Below, piece after piece: positions 27,067-37,158 of a DNA stretch of 64,000 bases. Each line of letters starts with the position of its first letter. The first letter of the stretch is position 1. The position numbers and the translations under genes were made by a program. The notes under the pieces were generated by a model. The model searched no databases, was not told where the DNA came from, and worked only from the letters and a program-made list of their open reading frames with translations. Location: contig JAXFOK010000056.1 in NCBI GenBank assembly GCA_034180415.1, forward strand, positions 1 through 64,000. Direction: 5' to 3'. Origin of the DNA: CAKMMH01 sp927798255 (GTDB lineage: Bacteria; Bdellovibrionota_C; UBA2361; CAKMMH01).

Positions 27067-27113
27067 AAACGGAGTCTTATACTTATTTACTAAACTTATT
27101 ATGAAAAAATTTT

Positions 27114-27859
27114 TTAATTAAATTTAAGATTGTTTTTTTCTCGTTTTCTTTCTTTAGAAGCTTTCGCTTTATAGTAACCCCAAGCAGCCAAGGTGAAATT
27201 ATCATGAATTTTTCCTTCTAAAATTTTATTATCAACTTCTTCTTCTGAAAGAAGAACTATTTTATTTTTCTCATCACCTCCAAATTTAATAGTCGATATA
27301 TCTCCTTTATATTCTAATAAATAAAACTCAGAATTATTAAATGATGAAGATGACGCTTCTAAACTTTCAGTAACTTTTTTGACTTTCATTTTTTCCCAAT
27401 CAAAATCATTACTAACTTCTTTAAAAAAACTCTCTTAAAACATTATCAATTTTTTCAGGATAGCCTCTAGGAAAATTTAAAACAAAATCTCCTTGCCCCA
27501 TTCTAAATTCATTTACAAATGCAAACTTATTACCAATTTTAGGAATATATAAAATTTTAAAAACGCTCTCTTGAATTTTCATTAATTTGCATTAGGTACT
27601 TATCAATATTACCTCTTGCAATATCACTTACTTTTAACATTAAGAATCTGTAAAATCCTTTATTACAGAAATTCTCCTCTGTTAAAAAATCTAATATCTC
27701 ATAGCCTACTTGGTATTCTTTTAATGATACATCAAAAAGTGCCTAAGGAAGCTCATGCAAATTATTTGCTTATAAATATTTATTAATTTTAATTCGAACA
27801 TATTCTTTAGCATCATAATTAACTTCGTGACTGTTTTTGATTATTGCTAAACTTTCCAT
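27114..27859 (-). pseudogene. Decayed Nudix hydrolase gene
   Basis: A gene starting at 27859 (MESLAIIKNSHEVNYD) can be followed through several stops and frame changes. Its middle reads FRMGQGDFVLNFPRGYPEKI then NVLREFF, which is the Nudix box pattern G-x5-E-x7-RE in degenerate form. The last intact piece, 27114-27389, gives 91 residues of the C-terminal half. Several frameshifts and stops make it non-functional. Family assignment is by the Nudix-like segment only. Confidence 0.55.
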
Positions 27860-28009
27860 TACATATCTCTCGAACGAAAAAAGACATGTAATTTATCAAG
27901 AATATAGTCGATTTTGCTTCAAAAAATACTAAAATATAATAGGTATTTGAATTTTTTATAAATTAATGTAATACTTATAACTACTTTATTTTAAAAGGAA
28001 TTATTTAAA

Positions 28010-28900
28010 ATGACTATTAAACTTCTTACATTATTTCCAGGACAGGGTTCACAAAGTGTCGGAATGGGAAAAGAATTATATGAAAAATACGATATAGCAA
28101 AAAAATTATTCAAAGAGGCCGATGAAGTCCTAGGGTTCTCTCTTAGTGATATTTGTTTTAACGGGCCTGATACAAAACTCTTAGAAAGTCAAATCACACA
28201 ACCTGCGATACTTACTGTAAGTATTATTTGTTTTGAAATTTGGAAAGAAGAATTTAAAGAAGATTATGAAATTGTAGCAGGAGCTGGACATAGCCTTGGA
28301 GAATACAGTGCCCTTGTTGCAAGTAATGCCTTAACTTTTCAAGATGGAGTGAATCTAGTTTTCAAGCGTGGTACATTCATGAAAGAAGTTGCAGAGAAAA
28401 CAAAAGGCAAAATGACTGCAGTTATTGGAAAAAGTGAAGAAGAAATTTTAACTGCTATAAGTAAAGTAAATTCTGGATTTGTTGATATAGCAAATTTAAA
28501 TTCACCAAGCCAAATTGTAATTTCTGGTGAAACTCAAGCAGTTGATGAAGTAAAAAGCTATTTAGAAGGTGCAAGATTAATTGATTTAGCAGTTAGCGCA
28601 CCATTTCATACAAAACTTATGAAAGAAGCAGGCGATAAATTAAAAATAGAACTAGAAAAAACTACTATTAAATCCCCTTCTTTCCCTGTTTTTGCAAATT
28701 ATTCTGCAAGCAGTATTTCTGAACCGGAAAAAATAAAAGAATCATTATATTACCAAAGTTTTTCAAAGGTAAGATTTACAGAATCAATAAATAATATTGT
28801 GATGAATTTCACACCGACAAACTACAAAGAGTTTGGAAATGGGAATGTACTTTCAGGGTTAATTAGAAAGATAAATAAAGATATTAAACCACTACAATAA
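28010..28900 (+). CDS. fabD: Malonyl-CoA:ACP transacylase
   Basis: This enzyme transfers malonyl groups to acyl carrier protein for fatty acid synthesis. FPGQGSQSVGMGKEL, the nucleophile Ser in GHSLGEYSAL, the Arg of VFKRG and the His in APFHTKLM are present. It is complete at 296 residues. It has an AAGGAA ribosome site. No other fab gene lies beside it. Confidence 0.95.
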   Translation: MTIKLLTLFPGQGSQSVGMGKELYEKYDIAKKLFKEADEVLGFSLSDICFNGPDTKLLESQITQPAILTVSIICFEIWKEEFKEDYEIVAGAGHSLGEYSALVASNALTFQDGVNLVFKRGTFMKEVAEKTKGKMTAVIGKSEEEILTAISKVNSGFVDIANLNSPSQIVISGETQAVDEVKSYLEGARLIDLAVSAPFHTKLMKEAGDKLKIELEKTTIKSPSFPVFANYSASSISEPEKIKESLYYQSFSKVRFTESINNIVMNFTPTNYKEFGNGNVLSGLIRKINKDIKPLQ

Positions 28901-28942
28901 TAAATACTATAATAAAATAATATTTATTGTTATATATGTTTC

Positions 28943-29185
28943 TTATGTATTTGGCTTTCTAAACAAGAAGTTTAATTCATCTTCACTGACCCTTGAAGCG
29001 ATATGATCTTCACTGCATTCATTATCTGAAACATTTTCTTTTGAAATTGCACATTCAGATAATAAAATTACAGGACAACCATCAACTTGCAAAGTGATGC
29101 TATTTGGATTTTCCTCCAAATAATTATTTAAGAGCCAAGTAAAGTCTTCATCCTGAAGCTCAATGGGACAAATAGATCGTGCCAT
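28943..29185 (-). CDS. Small acidic hypothetical protein
   Basis: This 80-residue protein is preceded by an almost perfect ribosome site (TAGGAGGA). The composition is acidic with several Cys residues and no membrane segment. Like the genes at 8212 and 32134 it is a small single gene with a strong ribosome site. Nothing in the sequence points to a family. Confidence 0.6.
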   Translation of the reverse strand: MARSICPIELQDEDFTWLLNNYLEENPNSITLQVDGCPVILLSECAISKENVSDNECSEDHIASRVSEDELNFLFRKPNT

Positions 29186-29430
29186 CTTGACTTTTTCCTC
29201 CTATAATTACACACACGTTATTTAACACACTAAACTAGCTATCGAATATTTTAAAAATTATCTTTAATTTTTTTTCAACACTAACACATTGATTTCATTA
29301 TAAATTTTCTTTTTTCTTTTTTTTTAAGTATTCTTCTTTATATTAGTATTGAATATAGTTAATATTATATGTGTTAAGGAAATTTGTTTTAACATAAACA
29401 TATAGTAAGGTTATTTATAGAAGTTTATTT

Positions 29431-30777
29431 ATGAACCCAAAAATTTATAATAGAAGTGAACATACAGTATCAAGGAAAAATATTGATACTGATGCATTAA
29501 AAATCATGCATCGATTAATTAGAAATGGATTTAAAGGATATCTTGTAGGTGGTGGCGTACGAGATTTATTATTAAATAGAAAACCTAAAGATTTTGATAT
29601 TGCAACTGATGCAACTCCTAAGCAAGTAAAATCATTATTTAGAAATTCAAGAGTTATTGGTAAACGATTTAAACTTGTACATATTTTCTTTAAAGATGGC
29701 AAAATTATTGAAGTATCAACTTTTAGAGATTTAAAAGAAGTAGATGCTCAAAATGTAAAAACTCTTCAAAGAGATAATTTTTATGGCACAGAAGAAACTG
29801 ATGCGATGAGAAGAGATATAACGATAAATGCTCTTTATTATGATTTAAATACTTTTTCAATAATAGACTATGTTGGTGGCTTTAAAGATTTACAAAAACA
29901 AGTGGTAAGAATTATAGGAAATCCTACTATTAAAATTATCGAAGACCCTGCAAGACTCTGGCGCGCAATTAGACATGCTGCAAAGTGTGGATTTAAACTA
30001 GAAACAGAAAGCAAAAAAGCGATAATTGAAAATAAAGAGCTTATAAGCCAAATTCCTACTATGAGAATTCATGATGAACTTAAAAAAGATTTTTGTTCAG
30101 GCTATTCTTATGAAATTTTCAAACTTGCTGAAAAATTAAAAGTTTTAGAACTTATTTTCCCTGAGCTTTCAAAACAAAATACTAGTCTTAATAATAAAGA
30201 AAATGAAACTTCTCTTTCATTACAATTTATTGATAATTTAGTTTTAAAAGGATTAGATATTTCTCTTACTTCTGCCCTTTCTGTGTTTTGTTTAAGCATA
30301 AAAAAATCAATTGAGAAAAACAAACATTACGACGAATTATTTAATGATGAAAATGAAATTGATGATTTTGAAAAGACATTATTTACCAAGTTCTTTGTTC
30401 CTAAAAAAGAAAAAGAAATCATTTTTACAGCAATAAAACTTTGGAAAAAAGTTTTAAGTAAAAAAACAAATGAAATAAGTGCCAAATCACTTGCAAGAAG
30501 AGTTGCTCTGCAAGAATTAAAGTATTTAGTTTGGTTTACAAATAATGATGAAACATTAATTAATATAATAAATGAAGCTTTAAAATTAAAATCCAATTAT
30601 CAAGATAAAAAAATTAAAGATATAAATCTTGATAATACTGATAAAGATGTTAATGTACCAAAAAAACCTAAGAAAAGTTTACCTAAAACTAAATCTTATA
30701 AATCAAACTCAAAGTTTAAAACAGCAAACAAAGAAAAAATTATAACAAAAGATAAACTAAATGAAGAAACTATTTAA
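29431..30777 (+). CDS. pcnB: Poly(A) polymerase / class II tRNA-nucleotidyltransferase family
   Basis: This class II nucleotidyltransferase shows YLVGGGVRDLLL, the catalytic DxD in PKDFDIATDA, FRNSRVIGKRFKLVHI and RRDITINALYYD. The FRNSRVIGKRF segment is of the PcnB (poly(A) polymerase I) type rather than CCA-adding. The C-terminus is a Lys-rich tail (about residues 390-448) as in RNA-binding polymerase forms. It overlaps the next gene by 17 bases. Confidence 0.88.
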   Translation: MNPKIYNRSEHTVSRKNIDTDALKIMHRLIRNGFKGYLVGGGVRDLLLNRKPKDFDIATDATPKQVKSLFRNSRVIGKRFKLVHIFFKDGKIIEVSTFRDLKEVDAQNVKTLQRDNFYGTEETDAMRRDITINALYYDLNTFSIIDYVGGFKDLQKQVVRIIGNPTIKIIEDPARLWRAIRHAAKCGFKLETESKKAIIENKELISQIPTMRIHDELKKDFCSGYSYEIFKLAEKLKVLELIFPELSKQNTSLNNKENETSLSLQFIDNLVLKGLDISLTSALSVFCLSIKKSIEKNKHYDELFNDENEIDDFEKTLFTKFFVPKKEKEIIFTAIKLWKKVLSKKTNEISAKSLARRVALQELKYLVWFTNNDETLINIINEALKLKSNYQDKKIKDINLDNTDKDVNVPKKPKKSLPKTKSYKSNSKFKTANKEKIITKDKLNEETI

Positions 30778-31510
30778 AATTTATCTAAGTGCAATTAAAA
30801 ATTCATTTAATGCAATATGTCGCTCATGGTTGATTATACCTTTTAGTGCAATATTGTTATTTGTTTCTAACATTATCCTAAGTCTTCTTGTAAGAATTGG
30901 ACCAAATGGTGGATTTAGTGTTGGTGGATTTTTAGCTGGTATGTTTACAATTTTTGCAATGAGTATTTTTTATCATTTTTTAAGTATTGCAGCTTCTTCA
31001 CAAAAACTAAGATTTAGCGACATAAAAGATGTAAACTTTAGTTTTTTCTCACCTATTTTAAATGTTGCATTTATTTTATTTATTGTAAATTTACTTGCGA
31101 GTGCTATTTTTGCAACAAATAATAGTTTAATTATTATTTTAAATTTTGTAATTGTAATTTTATGCAACCCTGCTCCTGAATGTATAATTTTAAAAAATTA
31201 TTACGGAACAGAAACTTTAACTGAAAGTTTTAAATTTATAAAAAATTACTATATTGAATGGTTTTTGCCTTATATTATTTTCTTTCTTCCACTTCTTTTA
31301 ATAAATTTTAATGAAGTCTTACTTCTTTTTGGATTTAATGATGTACTTATTCCTGGGAATATATTTTATAAAGGTAGTTTTTATTTATTTAACTTAATTA
31401 ATTTTAATATACCCATTATTACAATTCTTTTATCTTTTATATTAGCACTTTTTTTCTCAATTTTTAGGATTTATCTATTTGAAGAACTTGATGGTAAAAT
31501 AAGAAGATAA
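30761..31510 (+). CDS. Multi-pass membrane protein of unknown function
   Basis: About six hydrophobic helices over 249 residues are separated by short loops, with basic ends (MKKLFKIYL and DGKIRR). It starts inside the end of pcnB, so it is probably translated by coupling. No family motif was recognised. The glycine-rich segment GPNGGFSVGGFLAG connects helices two and three. Confidence 0.65.
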   Translation: MKKLFKIYLSAIKNSFNAICRSWLIIPFSAILLFVSNIILSLLVRIGPNGGFSVGGFLAGMFTIFAMSIFYHFLSIAASSQKLRFSDIKDVNFSFFSPILNVAFILFIVNLLASAIFATNNSLIIILNFVIVILCNPAPECIILKNYYGTETLTESFKFIKNYYIEWFLPYIIFFLPLLLINFNEVLLLFGFNDVLIPGNIFYKGSFYLFNLINFNIPIITILLSFILALFFSIFRIYLFEELDGKIRR

Positions 31511-31548
31511 AAATCTAAAAAACCACTTTATAACATACTCATTTTCCT

Positions 31549-31620
31549 AAGAAAATGCTAATAAATTCAAAATATCCCGCAAGGGGTCGACTAAAATTTT
31601 GCATTAATCAGTGTTTCCCT
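31549..31620. mobile_element. Degenerate MITE remnant, copy 2
   Basis: The right end, ATTTTGCATTAATCAGTG, matches the ends of the element at 32742-32984, and the core CCCGCAAGGGGTCGACTAA matches that copy's CCTGCAAGAGGTCGACTAA. The left end is a degraded inverted version. It is much shorter than copies 1 and 3. Confidence 0.6.
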
Positions 31621-31738
31621 AATATTTATAAGGATTCTTTTCTAAGAATAAATATCTAAAACTTAATCAAAATATAGTTAATCTAAATTAATGTTCGTTG
31701 CTTATTTTAATATAAGATATTTTTTTTGAGAACGAGTA

Positions 31739-32016
31739 ATGGATATTGTTATTGGACATTTTCTTTAGTTATTATTAGTGTTGCTGTACTTTTAACTTTA
31801 TGGGTAATTAGATTAAGACGAGTTGTACCTATAAACCAAGTCTATATTGTTCAGCGTGCAAAAAGCAGAACGATCAATTAAGGAAGAAGAAAAAATTACA
31901 AAGCAATGGATCTATTTTCAACAAAAAGTGGCACAGCACTTTTAGGTGCGATTGAAGTAATGAATCAAAGTGAAACTGGGAAAAAATTAATTGATAAGAT
32001 ACTAAGTAAGCAATAA
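31739..32016 (+). pseudogene. Remnant of an SPFH/flotillin-like membrane protein gene
   Basis: After the first codons the frame shifts. A second frame then gives a membrane helix followed by RLRRVVPINQVYIVQRAKS, which is like the N-terminus of flotillin/YuaG proteins. The central several hundred codons are missing, and a third frame supplies a plausible C-terminus (GAIEVMNQSETGKKLIDKIL) ending at 32016. It is broken by frameshifts and a large internal deletion. The family call is tentative. Confidence 0.45.
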
Positions 32017-32023
32017 AAAAATA

Positions 32024-32049
32024 CAGGCAAAAACATTCATCTTTGCCTG
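32024..32049. terminator. Small hairpin after the remnant
   Basis: CAGGCAAA at 32024-32031 pairs with TTTGCCTG at 32042-32049. No long T run follows on either strand, so terminator activity is uncertain. It lies between convergent sequences. Confidence 0.35.
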
Positions 32050-32133
32050 CATAAAAAGCGGTCTTCATTAGAACCCATCTTAGGAAGTAACAACTCTAGC
32101 CTAAGAAGCATTTAAAGGGAGGAAAACATTCGA

Positions 32134-32394
32134 TTACTCGATATATTCATCATCCTCATCATCCCATTTTTGCCTCTCTTGCTCTTTGTCGAAACGTTCC
32201 CGAGGATAGTCGTCTTCGTCGTATTCATTGACTTTGTAGACGTTAAGACCGAAATCCTCAAAATAGAGCTTATCATCATCGTAAACGTCATCATTATACA
32301 AATCATCATTAAACAAGTCATCATTATAAGAATCATTTTTAAAAGACTCGTTTTTAGAATCATCATCGAACCACTTATTAGGTTCTTTACGCAT
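32134..32394 (-). CDS. Small Asp/Asn-rich repeat protein
   Basis: This is an 86-residue, extremely acidic protein. Residues about 22-40 consist of five-residue repeats of the type NDDLY/NDDLF/NDDVY, followed by an acidic C-terminus (KWDDEDDEYIE). An AGGAAGG ribosome site eight bases before the ATG supports real translation. No signal peptide is visible. It may bind cations or a basic partner, but function is unknown. Confidence 0.6.
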   Translation of the reverse strand: MRKEPNKWFDDDSKNESFKNDSYNDDLFNDDLYNDDVYDDDKLYFEDFGLNVYKVNEYDEDDYPRERFDKEQERQKWDDEDDEYIE

Positions 32395-32737
32395 TTTTAA
32401 CCTTCCTTATTTAACCTAAAGATTCCTTATAAACACCAAATTATTTTCATAGTTTTATAAAAAACTTTTAAATCTAACTTGGTACCACGATACTAGTAAG
32501 TTAACATTATTTAATATATTTTACAATAAATGTCGCCATGTCCAGTTAAAATAGCAACCAATACTGCTTATATAATAAATAGTTAACTATATTTAGATAT
32601 TTCATATATATTACAATCTATGAATTGTTCTGCGAAAAACTTTCTTTAAAATATCGTTTTGAAAATATTAATTATTGCCTAGGATTTTTGTTTCTGTTTT
32701 ATCCTTACTATTCATGCTATAATATATTTTGTAATAA
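32395..32737. other. AT-rich intergenic region, no gene seen
   Basis: This is AT-rich sequence between the Asp-rich protein gene and MITE copy 1. I see no ORF, RNA motif or clear promoter. Confidence 0.5.
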
Positions 32738-32984
32738 TTAAGGAAGCACTGATTAATTCAAAATTATTAAAAAAGTACCAAAAGAGTACCAAAAGAGTAC
32801 ACTTGAGCGAACACTTAAATGTGAGCGATATAGGGCACACGGGTTCCATAGACGCACGAACGTGTAGCTAGGCTTATGATGCTTAAAAGACAACTCTTTT
32901 TAAGCTCATGCGATTGGGAATGTAGTCTGCTCACGCGCCCTATCCTGCAAGAGGTCGACTAAATTTTGCATTAATCAGTGCTTC
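32738..32984. mobile_element. MITE, copy 1
   Basis: The left end GGAAGCACTGATTAATTCAA and right end, whose complement reads GAAGCACTGATTAATGCAAA, form terminal inverted repeats. There is no transposase. A TTAA lies at the left edge. The interior shares AGCGAACAC, TGTGAGCGATATAGG and GACGCACGAACGTG with copy 3 at 42427 in opposite orientation. It sits 25 bases before the glycosyltransferase gene at 33010. Confidence 0.75.
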
Positions 32985-33009
32985 ATCAAATATCATATAA
33001 CAAATATTT

Positions 33010-34269
33010 ATGAAGTATAATAATAAAATTTTTCAAACTATTCTTCTTGCAACTTGCATTTTTTTCATAACAATAAATGCAAGGAATATTATTGCATACG
33101 TTAACACAAATGTAATTACAGATGATTTAAGTCAAGATTACATTTCAAGCCTTCAAGTTTTACGTAAGAAATCTATTTATAATATATTGAAAGACAATGA
33201 CGTTATAGATTACCTAAACATTAACGGATATAAAAAACCCTTTAGTGAAATATTAAATAACTATCATCCGCCTATTGTTTCAATTATATATACTCCTCTA
33301 AGTTATTTGTTTAGTTATAAAACATCTGTCTTTATAATTTCATTATTAATCTTTGTTTCGATTTTTTTTATCATCAATGTTTTATGTAATAAATATAAAT
33401 TTAATAAACTATTAGTTTTTGCTATTTATTTATCATCATCACCTTTTCTTTATTTAATACAATGGCGAAATATAGATTGGATTATATTATTACTTATATC
33501 CCTTATTTTTTACTTAGAATTTAAGAATACCGATAATCTTGTTACAAATGATGGAAAAAGTTATAAAAAAGATTTAAGTATTGGTATATTATTAGCTCTT
33601 GCTACTCAAATAAAAGTATTTCCAATTATTCTCTTGTGCTATTTTCTCATTCAAAAAAGAACAAAAGTATTTATAAGTTTTATAGTATCAAATATATTAT
33701 TATTTATCCTAACTACTCAATTTGTTCAATTTCAAGATATTCTTTTGTATTATAATCAAATTGCACAAGAAGATTTGCAAATTTTTGCTTGTGGGCCTGG
33801 AAACTTATCAATATTACATTTAATCTTAATGATATTTGGTTGGAAATATAATATGTTTCTCATACCAGTATTTAATTTACCATTTTTAACAATGCCTTTG
33901 TTTTTTCTAACTCAGTTAAGTATAATTTTTATAAATAGCTATTTTTGTTTAAAAATTACAAGAGTTAAATGTTTCAAGATATATGATTTATTGTTTTCAT
34001 TATGGCTAGTTTCATTTTTCTTTTTTTCACCAATTTTATGGGACTATTCTTTAAATTACTTACTTATACCATTATGTATATTGTTTTATCGTCGTCAGTA
34101 TTTAAATTTTAATTTATTAAAGATTACTATAATCTCTTTATATTTAATATTTCATTTGTATAGACCCACAACCCAGAGTAATTTACTATATGTGCGTCAT
34201 CTAATAATTATTTTATTATACTTACAAAATATATTTTGTATTAAAAATGCTTTATTAAAAAATAAATAA
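33010..34269 (+). CDS. GT87-type (DUF2029) membrane glycosyltransferase
   Basis: This is a polytopic membrane protein of 419 residues with about ten helices. After the first helix comes a periplasmic segment with DDLSQDYIS, where the acidic residues of GT-C enzymes usually lie, and ATQIKVFPIILLCYFLIQ is typical of DUF2029/GT87 polyprenyl-linked sugar transferases. It is the first of three consecutive plus-strand glycan genes. A decayed relative of its N-terminus lies at 36833. Confidence 0.72.
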   Translation: MKYNNKIFQTILLATCIFFITINARNIIAYVNTNVITDDLSQDYISSLQVLRKKSIYNILKDNDVIDYLNINGYKKPFSEILNNYHPPIVSIIYTPLSYLFSYKTSVFIISLLIFVSIFFIINVLCNKYKFNKLLVFAIYLSSSPFLYLIQWRNIDWIILLLISLIFYLEFKNTDNLVTNDGKSYKKDLSIGILLALATQIKVFPIILLCYFLIQKRTKVFISFIVSNILLFILTTQFVQFQDILLYYNQIAQEDLQIFACGPGNLSILHLILMIFGWKYNMFLIPVFNLPFLTMPLFFLTQLSIIFINSYFCLKITRVKCFKIYDLLFSLWLVSFFFFSPILWDYSLNYLLIPLCILFYRRQYLNFNLLKITIISLYLIFHLYRPTTQSNLLYVRHLIIILLYLQNIFCIKNALLKNK

Positions 34270-34289
34270 AACAAAATAATTAACTTTTT

Positions 34290-35480
34290 ATGGAAAATTT
34301 TAAAAAACTTTTAACAAAAGAACGATTAAACAGAATTTGCTTTGCATTACTTATATCATTGTTAATTGGTATTATTTACCAATATTTAAGCGACAAAGCG
34401 CTTTCAAGTTTTGTATATAAGGGGGATTTCCCTGGGTTTTACGCCCCAGCTAAAATTATTACAAGTTTGGGAAAAGAGAATCAGTATGACGCAAAACTTC
34501 AAAATCAGATAGAAAACGAAGTCTGGAGAGATTTTGATGGAAGTTTCTATATGTCGGTTTATCCCCCTTATTTTAATCTTGTTTTATCCCCTATTGGATA
34601 TTTTGATGGGATTATTGCAAGACATATTTGGATGTTTTTTTCAATTCTTGCTTATTTTTTTACATTAAAAATTCTTTCAAAATTAAATACTGATATAAAA
34701 AACAACTTTCTTGTATTTTTTACACTCGGACTTCTTTTTATTCCTTCTCTTTGCGGTGTAATTGGAGGACAAAACACTTGTTTTAGTATGTTTTTTCTTT
34801 CTCTAATTCTTTATTCAATTAAGAAAGAAAAATATTTTTTATCAGGAATTTTCTTATCTCTTTGGTGTTTTAAACCTCAATTTGCAATTTTTTATATAAT
34901 TCCTATGTTTATCTTAAATAAGAAAAACTTTTCATGTGGCTTTATTTTAGGAAGTGTAATTAATTATATTTTAGGTGCTATTTCTTTTGGTGCTTTTTGG
35001 CCACAAAAGTATCTTCAAATTGTAAAAACATTTGGAAATAATAATTATGTAGCAAATAGAAGTACAATAGTTTCTCTTAGTAATATTTTTGAAACTTTAA
35101 AAGATGTTTTTAATCTTAAAGCCTCATTAACTATTGAAATAATTTTCTGGGTCTTTTTTGCTTTGCTTTATATTTATTTAATTTATGTATGTATAAAATT
35201 TAAAGAAAAAGAGCCTATTTATCCAATATTACTAACTTCTATTTTACTTCCCCACCTTTCATTTCAGACACTTTTTTATGATTTAGGAATATCACTTATT
35301 GCACTTTTATATTATTTCAGATTTTCAAATAAAAATATTTGCTATTTTTTCTTATTAATAGTCATATCAGCTATCTTATTTTCATTAAAATCTACATATA
35401 GTTATCCTTTGTTTTTTGTATTAAACTTATTGATGACATATTTGTTTTTTAAATTTAAGAAAGCATATACAAGGCAGTAA
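34290..35480 (+). CDS. GT87-type (DUF2029) membrane glycosyltransferase, second
   Basis: This 396-residue polytopic protein has an acidic loop after helix 1 (KGDFPGFYAP) and GGQNTCFSMFFLSL, LWCFKPQFAIFYI characteristic of the DUF2029/GT87 group. It is predicted to transfer a sugar from a polyprenyl carrier on the periplasmic side. It follows the previous gene by 20 bases and the next gene starts two bases after its stop. Confidence 0.75.
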   Translation: MENFKKLLTKERLNRICFALLISLLIGIIYQYLSDKALSSFVYKGDFPGFYAPAKIITSLGKENQYDAKLQNQIENEVWRDFDGSFYMSVYPPYFNLVLSPIGYFDGIIARHIWMFFSILAYFFTLKILSKLNTDIKNNFLVFFTLGLLFIPSLCGVIGGQNTCFSMFFLSLILYSIKKEKYFLSGIFLSLWCFKPQFAIFYIIPMFILNKKNFSCGFILGSVINYILGAISFGAFWPQKYLQIVKTFGNNNYVANRSTIVSLSNIFETLKDVFNLKASLTIEIIFWVFFALLYIYLIYVCIKFKEKEPIYPILLTSILLPHLSFQTLFYDLGISLIALLYYFRFSNKNICYFFLLIVISAILFSLKSTYSYPLFFVLNLLMTYLFFKFKKAYTRQ

Positions 35481-35481
35481 A

Positions 35482-36723
35482 ATGAAAGTTCGCACGATGC
35501 AAATAGTTGATTTTTGGGTGGGAGTACCTCTTTGTTTTATATTTTCAATATTAAACAAAATAAAGAGCGTACTACCTTTTAAAAAATCAAAATTTAATAA
35601 GAAAATTTTATTTCTAGAGCTAAGTGAAATGGGAAGTGCAATTTTAGCATATTCTGCTATTATGAAAGCAAAAGAAATTAAAAAAGACTATGATTTTTAT
35701 TTTTTAATTTTTAAATCAAATAAAGAAAGTGTAGAAATTTTAAATACATTTGATAAGGATAAAATTTTAACAATAGATAATTCATCATTTTTAAAGCTTA
35801 CCCTTTCTACCCTTAAAACTATTTTAAAACTTAGAAGTCTTTCTTTAGAAGCAATTTTAGATATGGAGCTTTTTTCAAGGTACTCTACGCTTATTTCTTA
35901 TCTTTCAAACCCAAAAGAGATTATCGGATTTTCAAATTACACAGAAGAAGGACTTTATAGAGGAAATTTTTTAACTAAGAAAGTTTTTTATAATCCTACA
36001 AAACATATTTCAATAAATTTTCTAGCACTTTCAGAAAGCTTATCAAAAGAGACTCTTTCTAAGCCTTTCGTTAAAAAAGATTTAAGTTTATATATATTAC
36101 CTATTCCAAAATTTAATTTTAAAAATGAAATATTTGATAATATATATTTAAAATTAAAAAAATTTAATATAAGCAAAAATGATAAACTTATTTTAATAAA
36201 TCCAGATGCCGGAGCACTTCCCTTAAGAGGCTGGCCAATTAAGTATTATAAAGAGTTAATAAGTAAACTTGAAAATGAGTATCCTGATTATAAAATTTTA
36301 ATAACTGGAGCGCCATCAAGCTATGCTCTTTCAAAACTTTTATGTAAAGATGTTAATAACACTTATAATTTTTGTGGGGAAACAAAAAACATTACTGAAT
36401 TTTTACATTTAATGGAAATTTCAACGCTTCTAATTACACAAGATAGTGGCCCAGTACATTTTGCAAGTTTAACAAATATTAAACTTATTGCCCTATTTGG
36501 TCCAGAAACCACGCTTCGTTATGGACCAATAAATAGCAATAATAAAGATACTATTGTTATTTCAAAAAATCTCCACTGCGCCCCATGCTATAGCGCAGCA
36601 AATCATAGGCATAGTACATGTAATGATAATTTATGCATGAAGTGTATTGGAGTAAGTGAAGTGTTTAATAGTGTAAGAAGATTTTTAGATAATAAAGAAT
36701 ATAATGTGATTAACAATAAATAA
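35482..36723 (+). CDS. GT9-family glycosyltransferase (heptosyltransferase type)
   Basis: This GT-B enzyme is of the ADP-heptose:LPS heptosyltransferase family. The C-terminal domain shows LINPDAGALPLRGWPIKYYK, ILITGAPSS, FCGETKN and the sugar-nucleotide site TQDSGPVHFASLTN with ALFGPETTLRYGP. A Cys-rich end (CAPCYSAANHRH, CNDNLCMKCI) is as often seen in this family. The length of 413 is slightly longer than usual because of N-terminal extra residues. Confidence 0.88.
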   Translation: MKVRTMQIVDFWVGVPLCFIFSILNKIKSVLPFKKSKFNKKILFLELSEMGSAILAYSAIMKAKEIKKDYDFYFLIFKSNKESVEILNTFDKDKILTIDNSSFLKLTLSTLKTILKLRSLSLEAILDMELFSRYSTLISYLSNPKEIIGFSNYTEEGLYRGNFLTKKVFYNPTKHISINFLALSESLSKETLSKPFVKKDLSLYILPIPKFNFKNEIFDNIYLKLKKFNISKNDKLILINPDAGALPLRGWPIKYYKELISKLENEYPDYKILITGAPSSYALSKLLCKDVNNTYNFCGETKNITEFLHLMEISTLLITQDSGPVHFASLTNIKLIALFGPETTLRYGPINSNNKDTIVISKNLHCAPCYSAANHRHSTCNDNLCMKCIGVSEVFNSVRRFLDNKEYNVINNK

Positions 36724-36832
36724 CTTTAAAATTTTTAATATTCATTTTATGACATTCTATATTGCGGAAATCAGCAATTATCTTATACTAATTACAAATT
36801 TATAGAGAACTAATTAAAAATATCATTTTCCT

Positions 36833-37158
36833 ATGGATAATTCTGAAAATTCAAAAAAATTATAAATACATTCGCGATATCATTAGTTTTAATTTTCTAT
36901 TTTTGTTATTTATTTAAATATTGTAGTTCAGCACATAATGTTGAAGATTTATCACAGGATTATTTGGCTGCTTACAATCTATTACATCAAAAATCTATAC
37001 ATCCTTTGGAGGAATTATTTTCATATACATTATAAAATACAATAGGAATTATTATTAAAAATGAAATCACAAAATTTAAATATAAATTTTTAAACGATAA
37101 ATACCTAAATTTCAATACTCCGAACAATATTACAGGTGTAAAAAACTGCCTGCCATAA
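36833..37158 (+). pseudogene. Remnant of a DUF2029 membrane glycosyltransferase
   Basis: A start at 36833 loses frame after about ten codons. In the shifted frame a membrane helix is followed by EDLSQDYLAAYNLLHQKSI, clearly related to DDLSQDYISSLQVLRKKSI of the gene at 33010. Stops follow. It is a decayed partial duplicate of that gene's N-terminal part. Confidence 0.65.

Noticed and set aside
29431..30777. CCA-adding tRNA nucleotidyltransferase
   Set aside because: Possible for the class, but the FRNSRVIGKRF segment and the basic tail favour poly(A) polymerase; a CCA enzyme may be elsewhere, and the tRNA here encodes its CCA.
32112..32366. Met/Thr/Ile-rich ORF in a second minus-strand frame
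   Set aside because: It is a frame shadow of the acidic repeat protein; low-complexity by virtue of the same DNA repeat.
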